Assembly (NCBI RefSeq): GCF_038237375.1
Contig: NZ_CP151273.1
Location: 2,976,001 to 3,040,000 of the forward strand
DNA from: Alcaligenes sp. SDU_A2
Lineage (GTDB): Bacteria; Pseudomonadota; Gammaproteobacteria; Burkholderiales; Burkholderiaceae_B
Direction: 5' to 3'
Length of the DNA: 64,000 nucleotides
Shown: piece by piece, positions 19,397 to 28,753 of the stretch
Layout: the number at the start of each line of letters is the position of its first letter
How positions within the stretch are numbered: position 1 is the stretch's first letter
The notes under the pieces: generated by a model
Seen by the model: the letters and a program-made list of their open reading frames with translations, nothing else
What the model was told of the DNA's origin: nothing
Databases searched by the model: none
Program-made: the position numbers and the translations under genes

Positions 19397-20098
19397 ATGA
19401 CTGCATCTTCTTCTATCGCCCTTTTCGATCTGGACCACACCCTGCTTCCCCTGGACAGCGACTATCAATGGGCGGACTTTCTGGCCCGCACAGGCCGTGC
19501 CGGCGACCCTGTCCAAGCCGTACGTCGCAATGAAGACCTGATGGAGCGCTACAACCAGGGTCTGCTGACCGCCGAAGAATCGGCCGAGTTCATGCTGGGC
19601 CTGCTGACCCGAGGCACACAAGAGGAACTGCTGGCCTGGCAGGACGAGTTCATGCAGGCTATTATCCTGCCATCCATCACCCCGGCAGCGCGCGAACTGC
19701 TGGCCCACCACCAGGACCAGGGCCATCTGGTGGCCATCGTGACCGCCACCAACGAATTTGTCACCCGCCCCATTGCCGCCGCCTTGGGCGTGCAGCACCT
19801 GATCGCCACCCTGCCGCAAATGCACGAGGGCCGCTACACCGGCAAGATCGAAGGCGTGCCCAGCTTCCAGGCCGGCAAGATCACCCGCGTCAACCAGTGG
19901 CTGGACGGCATGGGCAAGTCCCTGACCGACTTCGAGCGCAGCTGGTTCTACAGCGATTCGCCCAACGACCTGCCCTTGATGGAAGTGGTCAGCGATCCCG
20001 TCGCCACCAACCCCAGCGACCGGCTGCGGGCCGTGGCTGCCGAGCGCGGCTGGTCTATCATTGATCTGTTCGCTGACATGATGGACAGCAAGTCGTAA
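19397..20098 (+). CDS. HAD-IB family phosphatase (SerB-like)
   Basis: 233 residues. HAD motif I is ALFDLDHTLLPLDSD with the nucleophile Asp and general acid Asp. Motif II lies near AIVTATNEF, and motif III/IV is SDSPNDLPLMEVV. A helical cap sits between motifs I and II (about 25-95). It belongs to the subfamily containing phosphoserine phosphatase and histidinol-phosphatase-like enzymes. The gene is regularly found between hda and pcnB in betaproteobacteria. The physiological substrate cannot be told from sequence. It starts 3 bp after hda. Confidence 0.88.
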   Translation: MTASSSIALFDLDHTLLPLDSDYQWADFLARTGRAGDPVQAVRRNEDLMERYNQGLLTAEESAEFMLGLLTRGTQEELLAWQDEFMQAIILPSITPAARELLAHHQDQGHLVAIVTATNEFVTRPIAAALGVQHLIATLPQMHEGRYTGKIEGVPSFQAGKITRVNQWLDGMGKSLTDFERSWFYSDSPNDLPLMEVVSDPVATNPSDRLRAVAAERGWSIIDLFADMMDSKS

Positions 20099-20108
20099 AA
20101 TCACACGC

Positions 20109-21491
20109 ATGCTCAAGCAAACAATAAAAACATTCGTCAACCGACTCCTGAATCCATCGCAGCGCACCCGCTCCAGCGGACCGCGCCGCTACGAACGTCA
20201 GGAGCACGGCATCGATCGCCGCCTGGTGTCGCGCCATGCCGTCAAGGTCTGCGAAGTCCTCAGCCAGCAAGGCTACGAGGCCTACGTGGTCGGGGGAGCC
20301 GTGCGCGACCTGATCGTGGGCCTGGAGCCCAAGGATTTCGACGTAGCCACCAATGCCACACCGGAGCAGATCCGTGCGCTGTTCCGGCGCGCGCGCATCA
20401 TCGGCAAGCGCTTTCGGCTGGTTCATGTGGTCTTTGGCCAGGAGGTCATCGAAACCTCGACCTTCCGGGCCGACGACAGCGGCAAACAAACCGACGAACA
20501 CGGCCGTATCCTGCGCGACAACGAGTTCGGCACCTTGAAAGACGATGCTGCGCGCCGCGACTTTACCCTGAACGCGCTGTACTACGATCCACTATCCGAA
20601 ACCGTCATCGACTACCACAATGGCGTGGCCGACCTGAAAGAGCGTCTGGTACGCATCATCGGCGACCCGGAAACCCGCTACCGCGAAGATCCGGTACGCA
20701 TGCTGCGCGCCGTACGCTTTGCCGCCAAGCTGGACGCCACCATAGAAAGCAAGACCAAGGCCCCCATCCAGCCCCTGGCGCGCCTGATCGAAAACGTGCC
20801 CGAATCGCGCCTTTTCGATGAAACACTTAAATTGTTGAGCTGCGGCCATGCGATGGATTGCATCCGTCGCCTGCAGGCCCAAGGCCTGGACAGCAAGCTG
20901 CTGCCTATGGTGTCCGCCGTGCAGCGCCTGCCCGGCGGCGAGGCCTTCCTGGAGATGGCCCTGGCCCGTACCGACAGCCGGGTGCGCGCCGGCAAGTCCG
21001 CCAGCCCCAGTTTTATCTATGCCTGCCTGCTCTGGAAACTGGTTCAGAAAGACTGGCAGCAGCGCTGCGATAAAGGCGAACATCCCCAGCAAGCGCTGCT
21101 GGAAGCGGCCGACGCCGTCATCGAAAGCCAGACCCGCATCATGCCCATCCAGAAACGCTTCCAGTCGGACATGCGCGAAATCTGGTTCATGCAGCCGCGT
21201 TTCGAGCGGATCGCGAACCGGGCCATCTGGCGCATGACCGAACAGCCACGTTTTCGCGCCGCCGTGGATTTCATGCAGCTGCGTGCGGAAGCCAAGGAAG
21301 TGGACAGCGTGCAAGCACAGTGGTGGATGGATCTGGCCAATGCCGGCGATGACGAGCGCAGCGAAATGATTGCCGTGCGCAAACCAGCCGGCACCAGCGC
21401 GACTGGCGCGCCGCGCAGCGGCCAGCGCCGTAATCGCCGCCGCCGCTCCAATGCCAAACGCAGCAACGCAGCAGGCGCAAGCGAATCGTGA
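20109..21491 (+). CDS. pcnB: Poly(A) polymerase I PcnB
   Basis: 460 residues. The nucleotidyltransferase fold has VVGGAVRDLIVG and PKDFDVATNATPEQI, where the two Asp residues bind metal, followed by RFRLVHVVFGQEVIETSTFR and the RRDFTLNALYYD motif. The C-terminus is very basic and low-complexity (about 430-455, rich in Arg, Asn and Ser), as in PcnB proteins that bind RNA. It adds 3' poly(A) tails that speed RNA decay. CCA-adding enzymes share the core, but the basic tail and the LSRHAVKV-type N-terminus fit PcnB. The stop overlaps the folK start (GTGA). Confidence 0.94.
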   Translation: MLKQTIKTFVNRLLNPSQRTRSSGPRRYERQEHGIDRRLVSRHAVKVCEVLSQQGYEAYVVGGAVRDLIVGLEPKDFDVATNATPEQIRALFRRARIIGKRFRLVHVVFGQEVIETSTFRADDSGKQTDEHGRILRDNEFGTLKDDAARRDFTLNALYYDPLSETVIDYHNGVADLKERLVRIIGDPETRYREDPVRMLRAVRFAAKLDATIESKTKAPIQPLARLIENVPESRLFDETLKLLSCGHAMDCIRRLQAQGLDSKLLPMVSAVQRLPGGEAFLEMALARTDSRVRAGKSASPSFIYACLLWKLVQKDWQQRCDKGEHPQQALLEAADAVIESQTRIMPIQKRFQSDMREIWFMQPRFERIANRAIWRMTEQPRFRAAVDFMQLRAEAKEVDSVQAQWWMDLANAGDDERSEMIAVRKPAGTSATGAPRSGQRRNRRRRSNAKRSNAAGASES

Positions 21492-21973
21492 TTCCAGGCA
21501 ACACCACCGTTTTTGTTGCCATGGGCGCAAATCTGGGCGAAGCACGACAGACCCTGGAAACAGCAGCGGCTGAACTGGCCGCTACTACCGGTATCCAGGA
21601 TCTGACGCTGGCCCACTTCTACAGCACCGCCCCAGTCGACTCCAGCGGCCCGGACTATGTCAATACGGTCATCCGCTTTACCTGTTCGCTGGACCCCGAA
21701 ACCTTGCTGGACTGTCTGCAAACCATCGAACACGAGCATGGTCGCACACGCCTGTACCGGAATGCTCCTCGCACCTTGGATCTGGACCTATTGCTTTACG
21801 GGCAAGAACAGATCAATACAGAACGGCTCACCGTACCGCATCCCCGCATGCATGAGCGGGCTTTTGTGCTGGTTCCGCTGGCCGATCTGGCCCCTGAACT
21901 TGAACTGGCCCAAGGTAGCCTGAGCGAATTGCTGGTCAAAGTACACGACCAGGAAATTAAGCGGCTGAGTTGA
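21488..21973 (+). CDS. folK: 2-amino-4-hydroxy-6-hydroxymethyldihydropteridine diphosphokinase
   Basis: 161 residues, normal for HPPK. It begins with GTG within the pcnB stop. Signature residues: VAMGANLG near the N-terminus, STAPVDSSGPDYVNTVIRF, NAPRTLDLDLLLYG with the Mg-binding DLD, and LTVPHPRMHERAFVLVPLADLAP. It transfers pyrophosphate from ATP to the pterin in folate synthesis. The panB gene that often follows folK is not present here; a small ORF on the other strand follows. Confidence 0.96.
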   Translation: MIPGNTTVFVAMGANLGEARQTLETAAAELAATTGIQDLTLAHFYSTAPVDSSGPDYVNTVIRFTCSLDPETLLDCLQTIEHEHGRTRLYRNAPRTLDLDLLLYGQEQINTERLTVPHPRMHERAFVLVPLADLAPELELAQGSLSELLVKVHDQEIKRLS

Positions 21974-22074
21974 TACCCGCTGTCAGGACTTCTTAGCAGC
22001 GGGTCGTGACGAACGGCAGGCTGTACACGCAGCGCACACGAGGGGCATCCGCCAAACACGCTCAAGCGATAAAA

Positions 22075-22353
22075 TCAAACGCCCAACTGCTTGATCAAGG
22101 CCTCTTGCTGATTGGAGCGGGCTTCCAACAACTGCCGCCCTTCTTCGGTCAAGATGGCAATCAAGGGAGCGGGAAAATGGGAAGGAGTCTGCGTCGTTTG
22201 TGGAATGGCTTGGATTAATCCCAGAGGCTGTAATTGTTCAAAAACGGCTTGTTTTTTGTGCCAGGGAATTTGGCGTAAGCGCACAAGTTCAAGCGTGTTC
22301 CAAATAGTGGGGTTGAACTGCGGAATCGTTGTGGAGCGCTGAAGTTGCGTCAT
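22075..22353 (-). CDS. Small hypothetical protein, possible winged-helix fold
   Basis: 92 residues, not recognised. The protein contains a helix-rich start (IWNTLELVRLRQIPWHKKQ) and ends with ILTEEGRQLLEARSNQ, which resembles the wing and following helix of MarR- or PadR-like winged-helix proteins (LTxxGxxLL). This is suggestive only. It stands alone between folK and the fumarase region, with AAGG a few bases before the ATG. Base composition is less GC-rich than its neighbours. It could be a small DNA-binding regulator or an unrelated orphan. Confidence 0.55.
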   Translation of the reverse strand: MTQLQRSTTIPQFNPTIWNTLELVRLRQIPWHKKQAVFEQLQPLGLIQAIPQTTQTPSHFPAPLIAILTEEGRQLLEARSNQQEALIKQLGV

Positions 22354-22443
22354 ACAAGGCCTTTAATTAGACCACCCATACCGACGTTGTGTGCCCATAC
22401 GGAGGGTCAGCCAGAAAACATCCCTACACCGTACAACATAACG

Positions 22444-22515
22444 ATGTACAGAATATTTCAAGGAGTTCTGACACTCATCGTCGCAGTGCTGCTCCTGGTC
22501 ACCAATAAGGAATAA
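22444..22515 (+). CDS. Putative 23-residue single-helix membrane peptide
   Basis: ATG 22444 opens a frame encoding a short polar start (MYRIFQG), one uninterrupted hydrophobic stretch (VLTLIVAVLLLV) and a charged end (TNKE) before TAA 22513-22515. This is the plan of many bacterial small membrane proteins. No convincing Shine-Dalgarno is visible upstream, and the stop abuts a large stem-loop. It may equally be chance. Confidence 0.3.
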   Translation: MYRIFQGVLTLIVAVLLLVTNKE

Positions 22516-22576
22516 CCCGCACGGAGCGTTGCTGATCGGCTTGTTAATGCAGAGCCAGCAACACTCAATGCGGGTT
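22514..22576. other. Long nested stem-loop downstream of fumarase
   Basis: AACCCGCA (22514-22521) pairs with TGCGGGTT (22569-22576). Inside, GTTGCTG pairs with CAGCAAC and GGCT with AGCC. It lies 45 bp past the fumarase stop on the minus strand and right after the 23-codon ORF on the plus strand. It may act as a terminator or a 3'-end stabiliser; T runs are short. Confidence 0.6.
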
Positions 22577-22620
22577 TCGCGCTTTATGCGCCGGGAAACC
22601 GAAGCTTCCCGTTTGACGTC

Positions 22621-24141
22621 TTACACCGCGACCAGTGGGATCTCGGCAATGATCTTGCGCCAGTGTGCAGGGCCGGTGTTGTGCACCGATACACCTTGGG
22701 CATCCACAGCCACCGTTACCGGCATGTCTTTGACGTCGAACTCGTAAATGGCTTCCATGCCCAGGTCCTCGAAGCCCACGACCTTGGCACTGCGAATCGC
22801 CTTGGACACCAGATAGGCGGAACCACCCACGGCCATCAGGTAGGCCGACTTGTGGGCACGAATGGACTCGATGGCCACAGGACCGCGTTCGGCCTTGCCT
22901 ATCATGGCGATCAAGCCGGTTTTTTCCAGCATCATGTCGGTGAACTTGTCCATGCGCGTTGCCGTGGTCGGACCGGCCGGGCCCACGGCCTCGTCGCGGA
23001 CAGGGTCAACCGGCCCAACGTAGTAGATAACGCGGTTGGTGAAATCCACCGGCAAAGATTCGCCTTTTTCCAGCATGTCCTGAATACGCTTATGGGCGGC
23101 GTCACGCCCGGTCAGCATCTTGCCCGACAGCAGCAGCGTTTCGCCGGGTTGCCAGGAAGCGACTTCAGCCGGGGTCAAGGTGTCCAGATTCACCTGGCGC
23201 GACTTGTTGTAATCCGGTGCCCAATGGATATCAGGCCAGGCCGACAAGGGCGGCGGCACCAGAGCGGCCGGACCCGTACCGTCCAGCGAAAAATGTGCGT
23301 GGCGCGTGGCGGCACAGTTAGGAATCATGGCAACGGGCTTGGAAGCCGCGTGCGTGGGGAAGGTATTGATCTTCACATCCAGCACGGTCGTCAGCCCGCC
23401 CAGGCCCTGGGCACCGATACCCAGGGCATTGACCTTTTCGTACAGCTCGATACGCAGCTCTTCCAGCTTGTTCTGCGGGCCGCGTTGCAGCAGATCGTAC
23501 ATATCGATGTCTTCCATCAGGGCTTCTTTGGCCATGAGCATGGCTTTTTCGGCCGTGCCGCCCACCCCAATGCCCAGCATGCCCGGAGGGCACCAGCCCG
23601 CGCCCATCGTGGGTACGGTCTTGAGCACCCAATCCACCAGCGAATCGCTGGGGTTGAGCATGACGAACTTACTCTTGTTTTCCGAGCCGCCACCCTTGGC
23701 CGCGACCTGAACGTCGACCCGGTCGCCCGCAACCAGCTCGACGTTGACAATACAGGGTGTGTTATCGCGCGTGTTCTTACGCGTGAACAACGGGTCGGTC
23801 AGGATGGAGGCGCGCAGCGGATTATCCGGATTCAGATAGCCACGACGCACGCCCTCGTCACAGAGTTCCTGCAAGGAGCGCTGTGTATCGAAGCGCACGC
23901 CCATGCCCACTTTCAGGAACACATTGACCACGCCGGTATCCTGACAGATAGGGCGATGGCCTTCGGCGCACATGCGCGAATTGGTCAGGATCTGGGCGAT
24001 CGCATCCTTGGCCGCCGGGCTTTGCTCGCGCTCGTAGGCGCGGGCCAGGTGCTGGATGTAATCGGTAGGATGGTAGTAACTGATGAACTGCACCGCGTCG
24101 GCGATGGACTGAATCAGATCGTCTTCTTTGATCGTGGTCAT
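22621..24141 (-). CDS. Class I (4Fe-4S) fumarate hydratase
   Basis: 506 residues, the one-polypeptide class I form (FumA/FumB type). The three cysteines expected to hold the oxygen-sensitive cluster are seen in RPICQDTGV, GAGWCPPGM and IPNCAATRH. The N-terminal domain contains KGGGSENKSKF, and the C-terminal swivelling domain has YVGPVDPVRDEAVGPAGPTT and VGGSAYLVSKAI. It interconverts fumarate and malate. It lies 36 bp downstream of a crotonase gene on the same strand, so the two are probably co-transcribed. The symbol (fumA or fumB) is left empty because the paralogue cannot be fixed. Confidence 0.94.
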   Translation of the reverse strand: MTTIKEDDLIQSIADAVQFISYYHPTDYIQHLARAYEREQSPAAKDAIAQILTNSRMCAEGHRPICQDTGVVNVFLKVGMGVRFDTQRSLQELCDEGVRRGYLNPDNPLRASILTDPLFTRKNTRDNTPCIVNVELVAGDRVDVQVAAKGGGSENKSKFVMLNPSDSLVDWVLKTVPTMGAGWCPPGMLGIGVGGTAEKAMLMAKEALMEDIDMYDLLQRGPQNKLEELRIELYEKVNALGIGAQGLGGLTTVLDVKINTFPTHAASKPVAMIPNCAATRHAHFSLDGTGPAALVPPPLSAWPDIHWAPDYNKSRQVNLDTLTPAEVASWQPGETLLLSGKMLTGRDAAHKRIQDMLEKGESLPVDFTNRVIYYVGPVDPVRDEAVGPAGPTTATRMDKFTDMMLEKTGLIAMIGKAERGPVAIESIRAHKSAYLMAVGGSAYLVSKAIRSAKVVGFEDLGMEAIYEFDVKDMPVTVAVDAQGVSVHNTGPAHWRKIIAEIPLVAV

Positions 24142-24177
24142 GGTGGCATCTATTTAACGGAGTGAAACGAGGGGGAA

Positions 24178-24945
24178 TTACTTGCCTTGCCAGACAGGTT
24201 CGCGCTTTTCGGCAAAGGCAGTGGCACCTTCCTTGGCATCGGCGGACGTGAAGATATTGGCAATGCGCGGACGCTGCAGATCAAACATCTGGTCCTGACG
24301 CCAATCGCGCGACGCGGCAATGACCTGCTTGGCGGTCTGCACAGCCAACGGGCCGTTGGCCGCAATCTGCGCGGCCAACTCCAAAGCCTGTTCGCGGGCC
24401 TGGCCTTCGTCGGCCAGACGGCTGACCAAGCCCAGCTCGGCCATGCGCTCAGCAGGATACATGCCGCCGGTCAGCACCATTTCCATTGCCACGTGGTAAG
24501 GGACACGGCTGGGTAAACGTATCATGCCGCCCGAGCCGGGCACGATGCCGCGCTTGACCTCGGGCAAGCCGAACATAGCCTGGCTGGACGCCACGATCAG
24601 ATCGCAGGACAGGGCAATTTCAAAACCGCCGGCCAGGCAATACCCTTCCACGGCAGCAATCAGGGGCTTGCGCGGCGGCCGTTCGCAAATGCCGGCAAAG
24701 CCGCGATCGTCGACATAGGGACGCTGTCCGGTCTTGGCGAAGGCCTTCAGGTCCATGCCAGCGCAAAACGTCTGATGGGCACCGGTCAGCACTCCCACCG
24801 CCACATCCGGGCTGTTGTCCAGCTCGTCCAGCGCCTGGGCCAGTTCCTGAGCCGTCTCCAGATTAATGGCATTACGCGCCTCGGGACGGTTCAGCGTGAT
24901 GAGCAGCACCTTGCCGATGCGTTCGAGCTTGACGAGTTCACCCAT
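24178..24945 (-). CDS. Enoyl-CoA hydratase/isomerase (crotonase) family protein
   Basis: 255 residues. The crotonase fold is shown by LITLNRPEARNAIN, CAGMDLKAF (first oxyanion-hole region), AVEGYCLAGGFEIALSCDL (second oxyanion-hole glycines), and FGLPEVKRGIVPGSGGMIRL, where the Glu in LPEV is one expected catalytic acid. The Gly/Pro-rich stretch in place of the second Glu is seen in several crotonase subgroups, so simple enoyl-CoA hydration is not certain. The start has a strong AGGAGG on the minus strand 9 bp upstream; the frame continues upstream without another good start. First gene of a likely operon with fumarase. Confidence 0.9.
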   Translation of the reverse strand: MGELVKLERIGKVLLITLNRPEARNAINLETAQELAQALDELDNSPDVAVGVLTGAHQTFCAGMDLKAFAKTGQRPYVDDRGFAGICERPPRKPLIAAVEGYCLAGGFEIALSCDLIVASSQAMFGLPEVKRGIVPGSGGMIRLPSRVPYHVAMEMVLTGGMYPAERMAELGLVSRLADEGQAREQALELAAQIAANGPLAVQTAKQVIAASRDWRQDQMFDLQRPRIANIFTSADAKEGATAFAEKREPVWQGK

Positions 24946-25175
24946 GGATATGGCCTCCTGGATCGCCGGCCCGGATACGGCCGGCAAATAAGCAAAGTTT
25001 GAACAAACGCATATCATACGTCTAAAACTGGGCTATCCGCAGGACCGGTGGCAGTCCGCCCAGCGGCGCGCAATGGGCTTGGGGATGACCACGACCGGCC
25101 TATTTATGCTGCAAGCGCGCAGTTCACGCTAAAATGGAAAAATTTTGCGGCTTCTCGCTTTACTGGCCATTGCTC

Positions 25176-26084
25176 ATGCTCACCTTTCAGCAAATCATAC
25201 TTACGCTCCAGCAATACTGGGACAAGCACGGATGCGCGCTGCTTCAGCCCTACGACATGGAAGTCGGTGCCGGAACGTCCCACACCGCGACTTTTCTGCG
25301 CGCCATCGGCCCCGAACCCTGGCGCGCCGCCTATGTCCAGCCTTCGCGCCGTCCCAAAGATGGCCGTTACGGCGACAACCCCAACCGCCTGCAACACTAT
25401 TACCAGTTCCAGGTCGTGCTCAAACCCGCCCCTGAAAATATCCTGGATCTGTACATCGGATCGCTGGAGGCACTGGGCATCAATCCCAAGGCGCACGACA
25501 TCCGCTTTGTCGAAGACGACTGGGAAAACCCCACGCTGGGGGCATGGGGGCTGGGCTGGGAAGTCTGGCTCAATGGCATGGAAGTGACCCAGTTCACCTA
25601 CTTCCAGCAAGTCGGCGGGCTGGACTGCACGCCCACCACCGGCGAGATCACCTACGGTCTGGAACGCCTGGCCATGTACCTGCAAGGAGTGGAAAGCGTC
25701 TACGACCTGGTCTGGACCGAAGGCCACAACGGCCAGCGCATCTATTACCGCGATGTGTTCCACCAGAACGAAGTGGAGCAATCCACCTACAACTTCGAGC
25801 ATGCCGGCACGGACATGCTGTTCGCCCATTTCAACGACTACGAAAGCGAAGCCAAGCGCATCATCGACGTGCCGCTGGCCCTGCCCGCCTACGAACAGAC
25901 CCTGAAAGCCGCCCACACCTTCAATATGCTCGATGCGCGCGGCGCCATCAGCGTCACCGAACGCGCCGCCTATATCGGCCGCATCCGCAATCTGTCGCGG
26001 GCCGTGGCCCAGGCCTATTACGATTCCCGCGAACGCCTAGGTTTCCCCATGCTGAACAAGAACACCCAGGAGGCCAGCGAATGA
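25176..26084 (+). CDS. glyQ: Glycyl-tRNA synthetase alpha subunit
   Basis: 302 residues. The bacterial alpha2beta2 glycyl-tRNA synthetase catalytic subunit is highly recognisable: [15 protein letters not shown] at the start, [38 protein letters not shown], and [15 protein letters not shown] 25176 is chosen because the family begins MLTFQ; the ATG at 25134 would add 14 residues. The stop overlaps glyS (ATGA), ensuring balanced subunit synthesis. First gene of a six-gene run to gloA. Confidence 0.97.
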   Translation: MLTFQQIILTLQQYWDKHGCALLQPYDMEVGAGTSHTATFLRAIGPEPWRAAYVQPSRRPKDGRYGDNPNRLQHYYQFQVVLKPAPENILDLYIGSLEALGINPKAHDIRFVEDDWENPTLGAWGLGWEVWLNGMEVTQFTYFQQVGGLDCTPTTGEITYGLERLAMYLQGVESVYDLVWTEGHNGQRIYYRDVFHQNEVEQSTYNFEHAGTDMLFAHFNDYESEAKRIIDVPLALPAYEQTLKAAHTFNMLDARGAISVTERAAYIGRIRNLSRAVAQAYYDSRERLGFPMLNKNTQEASE

Positions 26085-28213
26085 CCGCCTCCCCTACACA
26101 GCCTTTACTGGTCGAGCTGTTTACTGAAGAGCTCCCACCCAAGGCCCTGAATCAACTGGGCCAGGCTTTTGCCCAAGGCCTGCAGAAAGTCCTGGGCGAA
26201 CAGGCTCTGCTGGCCGAGGGCTGCGAGTTGCGCGCCTACGCCACGCCACGCCGCCTGGCCGCCTGGTTCAGCGCCGTGCGCAAGCAGGCCGACGATCAGC
26301 CCTACACCGAAAAGCTGATGCCCGCTCATATCGGGCTGACCGACGACGGTCAGATCGCCCCCGCCCTGGCCAAGCGCCTGGACGCCAAGGGCCTGGGCCA
26401 CATCACCGCCGCCGAACTGGTACGCGAATCCGACGGCAAGCAGGACTATCTGTACGCCCGGGGCGTCGCCCCTGGTGCCGCCTTGGCTGACGGCCTGCAA
26501 CAGGCCCTGGAGTGGGCCATCACCCACCTGCCCATTCCCAAGGTCATGCGTTATCAATTGGCCGACGGTGTGACCAGCGTACGCTTTGTACGTCCTGCCC
26601 ACGGCCTGCTTGCCCTGTGGGGATCGGACATCGTGCCGGTCAGCGCCCTGGGCTTACACGCCGGCCGCCAGACACACGGCCACCGCTTCATGTGCGATAC
26701 GCCGCTGTCCATCCACAGTGCCGACAGTTGGGCCGACCAGTTGCTGGAACACGGCAAAGTGGTGCCTTCCTTTGACGAGCGCCGCGAACAGATCCGGCAG
26801 GATCTGGAAAACCAGGCCCGCGCCCTGAACGCCACGCTAGGCCAGGACCCCGAAGTCGAGGCGTTGCTGAACGAGGTCACCGCGCTGGTCGAATTTCCCA
26901 CTATTTACGTGGGTCAGTTCGACGAGCAATTTCTGCAAGTGCCATCCGAATGCCTGATTCTGACCATGCGTCTGAATCAGAAATACTTCCCGCTGTTCGA
27001 CCCAGGCTCTCAGGCGCTGACCAATCGCTTTCTGATCGTCAGCAATATGCGCGTGGACAATCCGGTCAACATCATCGAAGGCAACGAACGCGTGGTGCGT
27101 CCGCGCCTGGCCGATGCCCAGTTCTTCTTCGAGACCGATCGCAAGCAAGCCCTGGCCGAACGCGTGGCCACGCTAGCCAATAGCGTCTACCACAATAAAC
27201 TGGGGTCGCAACTGGACCGGATCGAGCGCCTGCAAACGCTGGCCGGCTACATCGCCGATCAGCTTGGCGCAGACAAAACCCACGCCCAGCGCGCCGCCCT
27301 GCTGGCCAAGGCCGACCTGAACTCCAATATGGTGGGCGAATTCCCCGAGCTGCAAGGCGTGATGGGTGCCTACTATGCGCAGGCCGATGGCGAAGCCGAC
27401 GATGTCGTGCTGGCCATCCGCGAGCAATACCGCCATCGCCTGGACCAGCCTGTGCATCCGCGCACCCTGACCCAGGCCGTGCTGTTTCTGGCCGAACGCG
27501 CCGAAGTGCTGGTGGGCATCTGGGGCATAGGGTTGGCTCCCACGGGCGAACGCGACCCGTACGCCTTGCGCCGCGCAGCGCTGGGCCTGATCAGCGCCTA
27601 CGAACAACTGGAACGCGGCGGCTACTTCGGCAACCATCGCCTGGATCTGGGCGCACTGCTCAGTTTTGCCGCCTCTCTGTTCAAAGAAGGCGTGCTGGCC
27701 GCCGATACCGTAGCGGCGGTACAAGCCTTCATCTACGAACGCTACCGCAACCAACTGGGCAACGACTACGACCGCAACGTGGTCGATGCCGTGCTGGCCT
27801 TGCAGCCGCCCCTGGAACAGGTGCATGCCCGCATCCAGGCCTGCACCTCATTCGCGCAGCGTCCCGAAGCCGACAGCCTGGCTGCCGCCAACAAACGCGT
27901 CAGCAATCTGCTCAAGAAAGCCGAAGGCAATCTGCCCGCGCTCGATACCGCTTTGCTGGTCGAGCCGGCCGAACGGGAACTGGCACAGCAGATCACTTTG
28001 TTGCAGCCGGTCGCCCAGCAGCAGTTTGAAGCTGGCGAATTCGATGCCTCCCTGGCTACCCTGGCCCAAGCGCGCAGCGCCGTGGACAATTTCTTCCAGG
28101 ATGTCATGGTCATGGCTGACGATCCCGCCGTACGCGCCAACCGCCTGGCACTGCTGCACAAGCTGCACCTTTTGATGAACCAAGTGGCGGACATCTCGGG
28201 GCTGGCACGATAG
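26081..28213 (+). CDS. glyS: Glycyl-tRNA synthetase beta subunit
   Basis: 710 residues from ATG 26081, which overlaps the glyQ stop. The N-terminus is standard ([16 protein letters not shown]). Family blocks are seen at [64 protein letters not shown] and [15 protein letters not shown] (HD-like), and at the C-terminal anticodon-binding helices ([17 protein letters not shown]). The subunit binds tRNA-Gly and is required for charging. The stop TAG overlaps the GTG of gmhB by one base. Confidence 0.97.
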   Translation: MTASPTQPLLVELFTEELPPKALNQLGQAFAQGLQKVLGEQALLAEGCELRAYATPRRLAAWFSAVRKQADDQPYTEKLMPAHIGLTDDGQIAPALAKRLDAKGLGHITAAELVRESDGKQDYLYARGVAPGAALADGLQQALEWAITHLPIPKVMRYQLADGVTSVRFVRPAHGLLALWGSDIVPVSALGLHAGRQTHGHRFMCDTPLSIHSADSWADQLLEHGKVVPSFDERREQIRQDLENQARALNATLGQDPEVEALLNEVTALVEFPTIYVGQFDEQFLQVPSECLILTMRLNQKYFPLFDPGSQALTNRFLIVSNMRVDNPVNIIEGNERVVRPRLADAQFFFETDRKQALAERVATLANSVYHNKLGSQLDRIERLQTLAGYIADQLGADKTHAQRAALLAKADLNSNMVGEFPELQGVMGAYYAQADGEADDVVLAIREQYRHRLDQPVHPRTLTQAVLFLAERAEVLVGIWGIGLAPTGERDPYALRRAALGLISAYEQLERGGYFGNHRLDLGALLSFAASLFKEGVLAADTVAAVQAFIYERYRNQLGNDYDRNVVDAVLALQPPLEQVHARIQACTSFAQRPEADSLAAANKRVSNLLKKAEGNLPALDTALLVEPAERELAQQITLLQPVAQQQFEAGEFDASLATLAQARSAVDNFFQDVMVMADDPAVRANRLALLHKLHLLMNQVADISGLAR

Positions 28214-28752
28214 TGAAATTGGCCATCATCGATCGGGACGGCGTCATCAACCAGGACAGCGACGCCTTCATCAAAAGTCCGGACGAATGGATTCCCATTC
28301 CGGGCAGCCTGGAAGCACTGGCGCGCCTGACCGAGAACGGCTGGAAGGTGGTCATCGCCACCAACCAGTCGGGACTGGCACGCGGCTTTTTCTCCATGGC
28401 CACGCTCAATGCCATCCACGCCAAGATGCGCCGTGAACTGGCGTTGCACGGCGGTCTGATCGATGCCATTTTCATCTGCCCCCACGGCCCGGACGACGGT
28501 TGCGCCTGCCGCAAACCGGCCCCGGGCATGTTCCGCGATATTGCGCAACGCTACGAAATCAGCCTGCACAATGTTCCTTCCGTCGGCGACTCCTTGCGCG
28601 ATCTGCAAGCCGCCGCCGCCCTGGGCTGCGTGCCCTGGTTGGTACAAACCGGCAAGGGCCTGCGCACCCAGGAAAAAGGCGAACTGCCCGAAAACACCCG
28701 CATCGAGGCCGACCTGGCGGCCGTTGTCGACAAATGGCTCACCGAGACCTGA
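28213..28752 (+). CDS. gmhB: D-glycero-D-manno-heptose 1,7-bisphosphate 7-phosphatase GmhB
   Basis: 179 residues, GTG start. HAD phosphatase with IIDRDGVINQDSDAF (nucleophile and acid Asp), VVIATNQSGLARG (motif II Thr), and a zinc-binding cysteine loop (CPHGPDDGCACRKP) typical of GmhB and of the HisB N-terminal domain. Motif IV is VGDSLRDLQAA. It dephosphorylates the heptose bisphosphate in ADP-heptose synthesis for lipopolysaccharide. It sits between glyS and plsC, 1 bp apart from the latter. Confidence 0.92.
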   Translation: MKLAIIDRDGVINQDSDAFIKSPDEWIPIPGSLEALARLTENGWKVVIATNQSGLARGFFSMATLNAIHAKMRRELALHGGLIDAIFICPHGPDDGCACRKPAPGMFRDIAQRYEISLHNVPSVGDSLRDLQAAAALGCVPWLVQTGKGLRTQEKGELPENTRIEADLAAVVDKWLTET

Positions 28753-28753
28753 T

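Noticed and set aside
22663-24165. A 500-codon open frame on the plus strand
   Set aside because: Complete mirror of the class I fumarase gene; rich in His and Arg with no recognisable motif.
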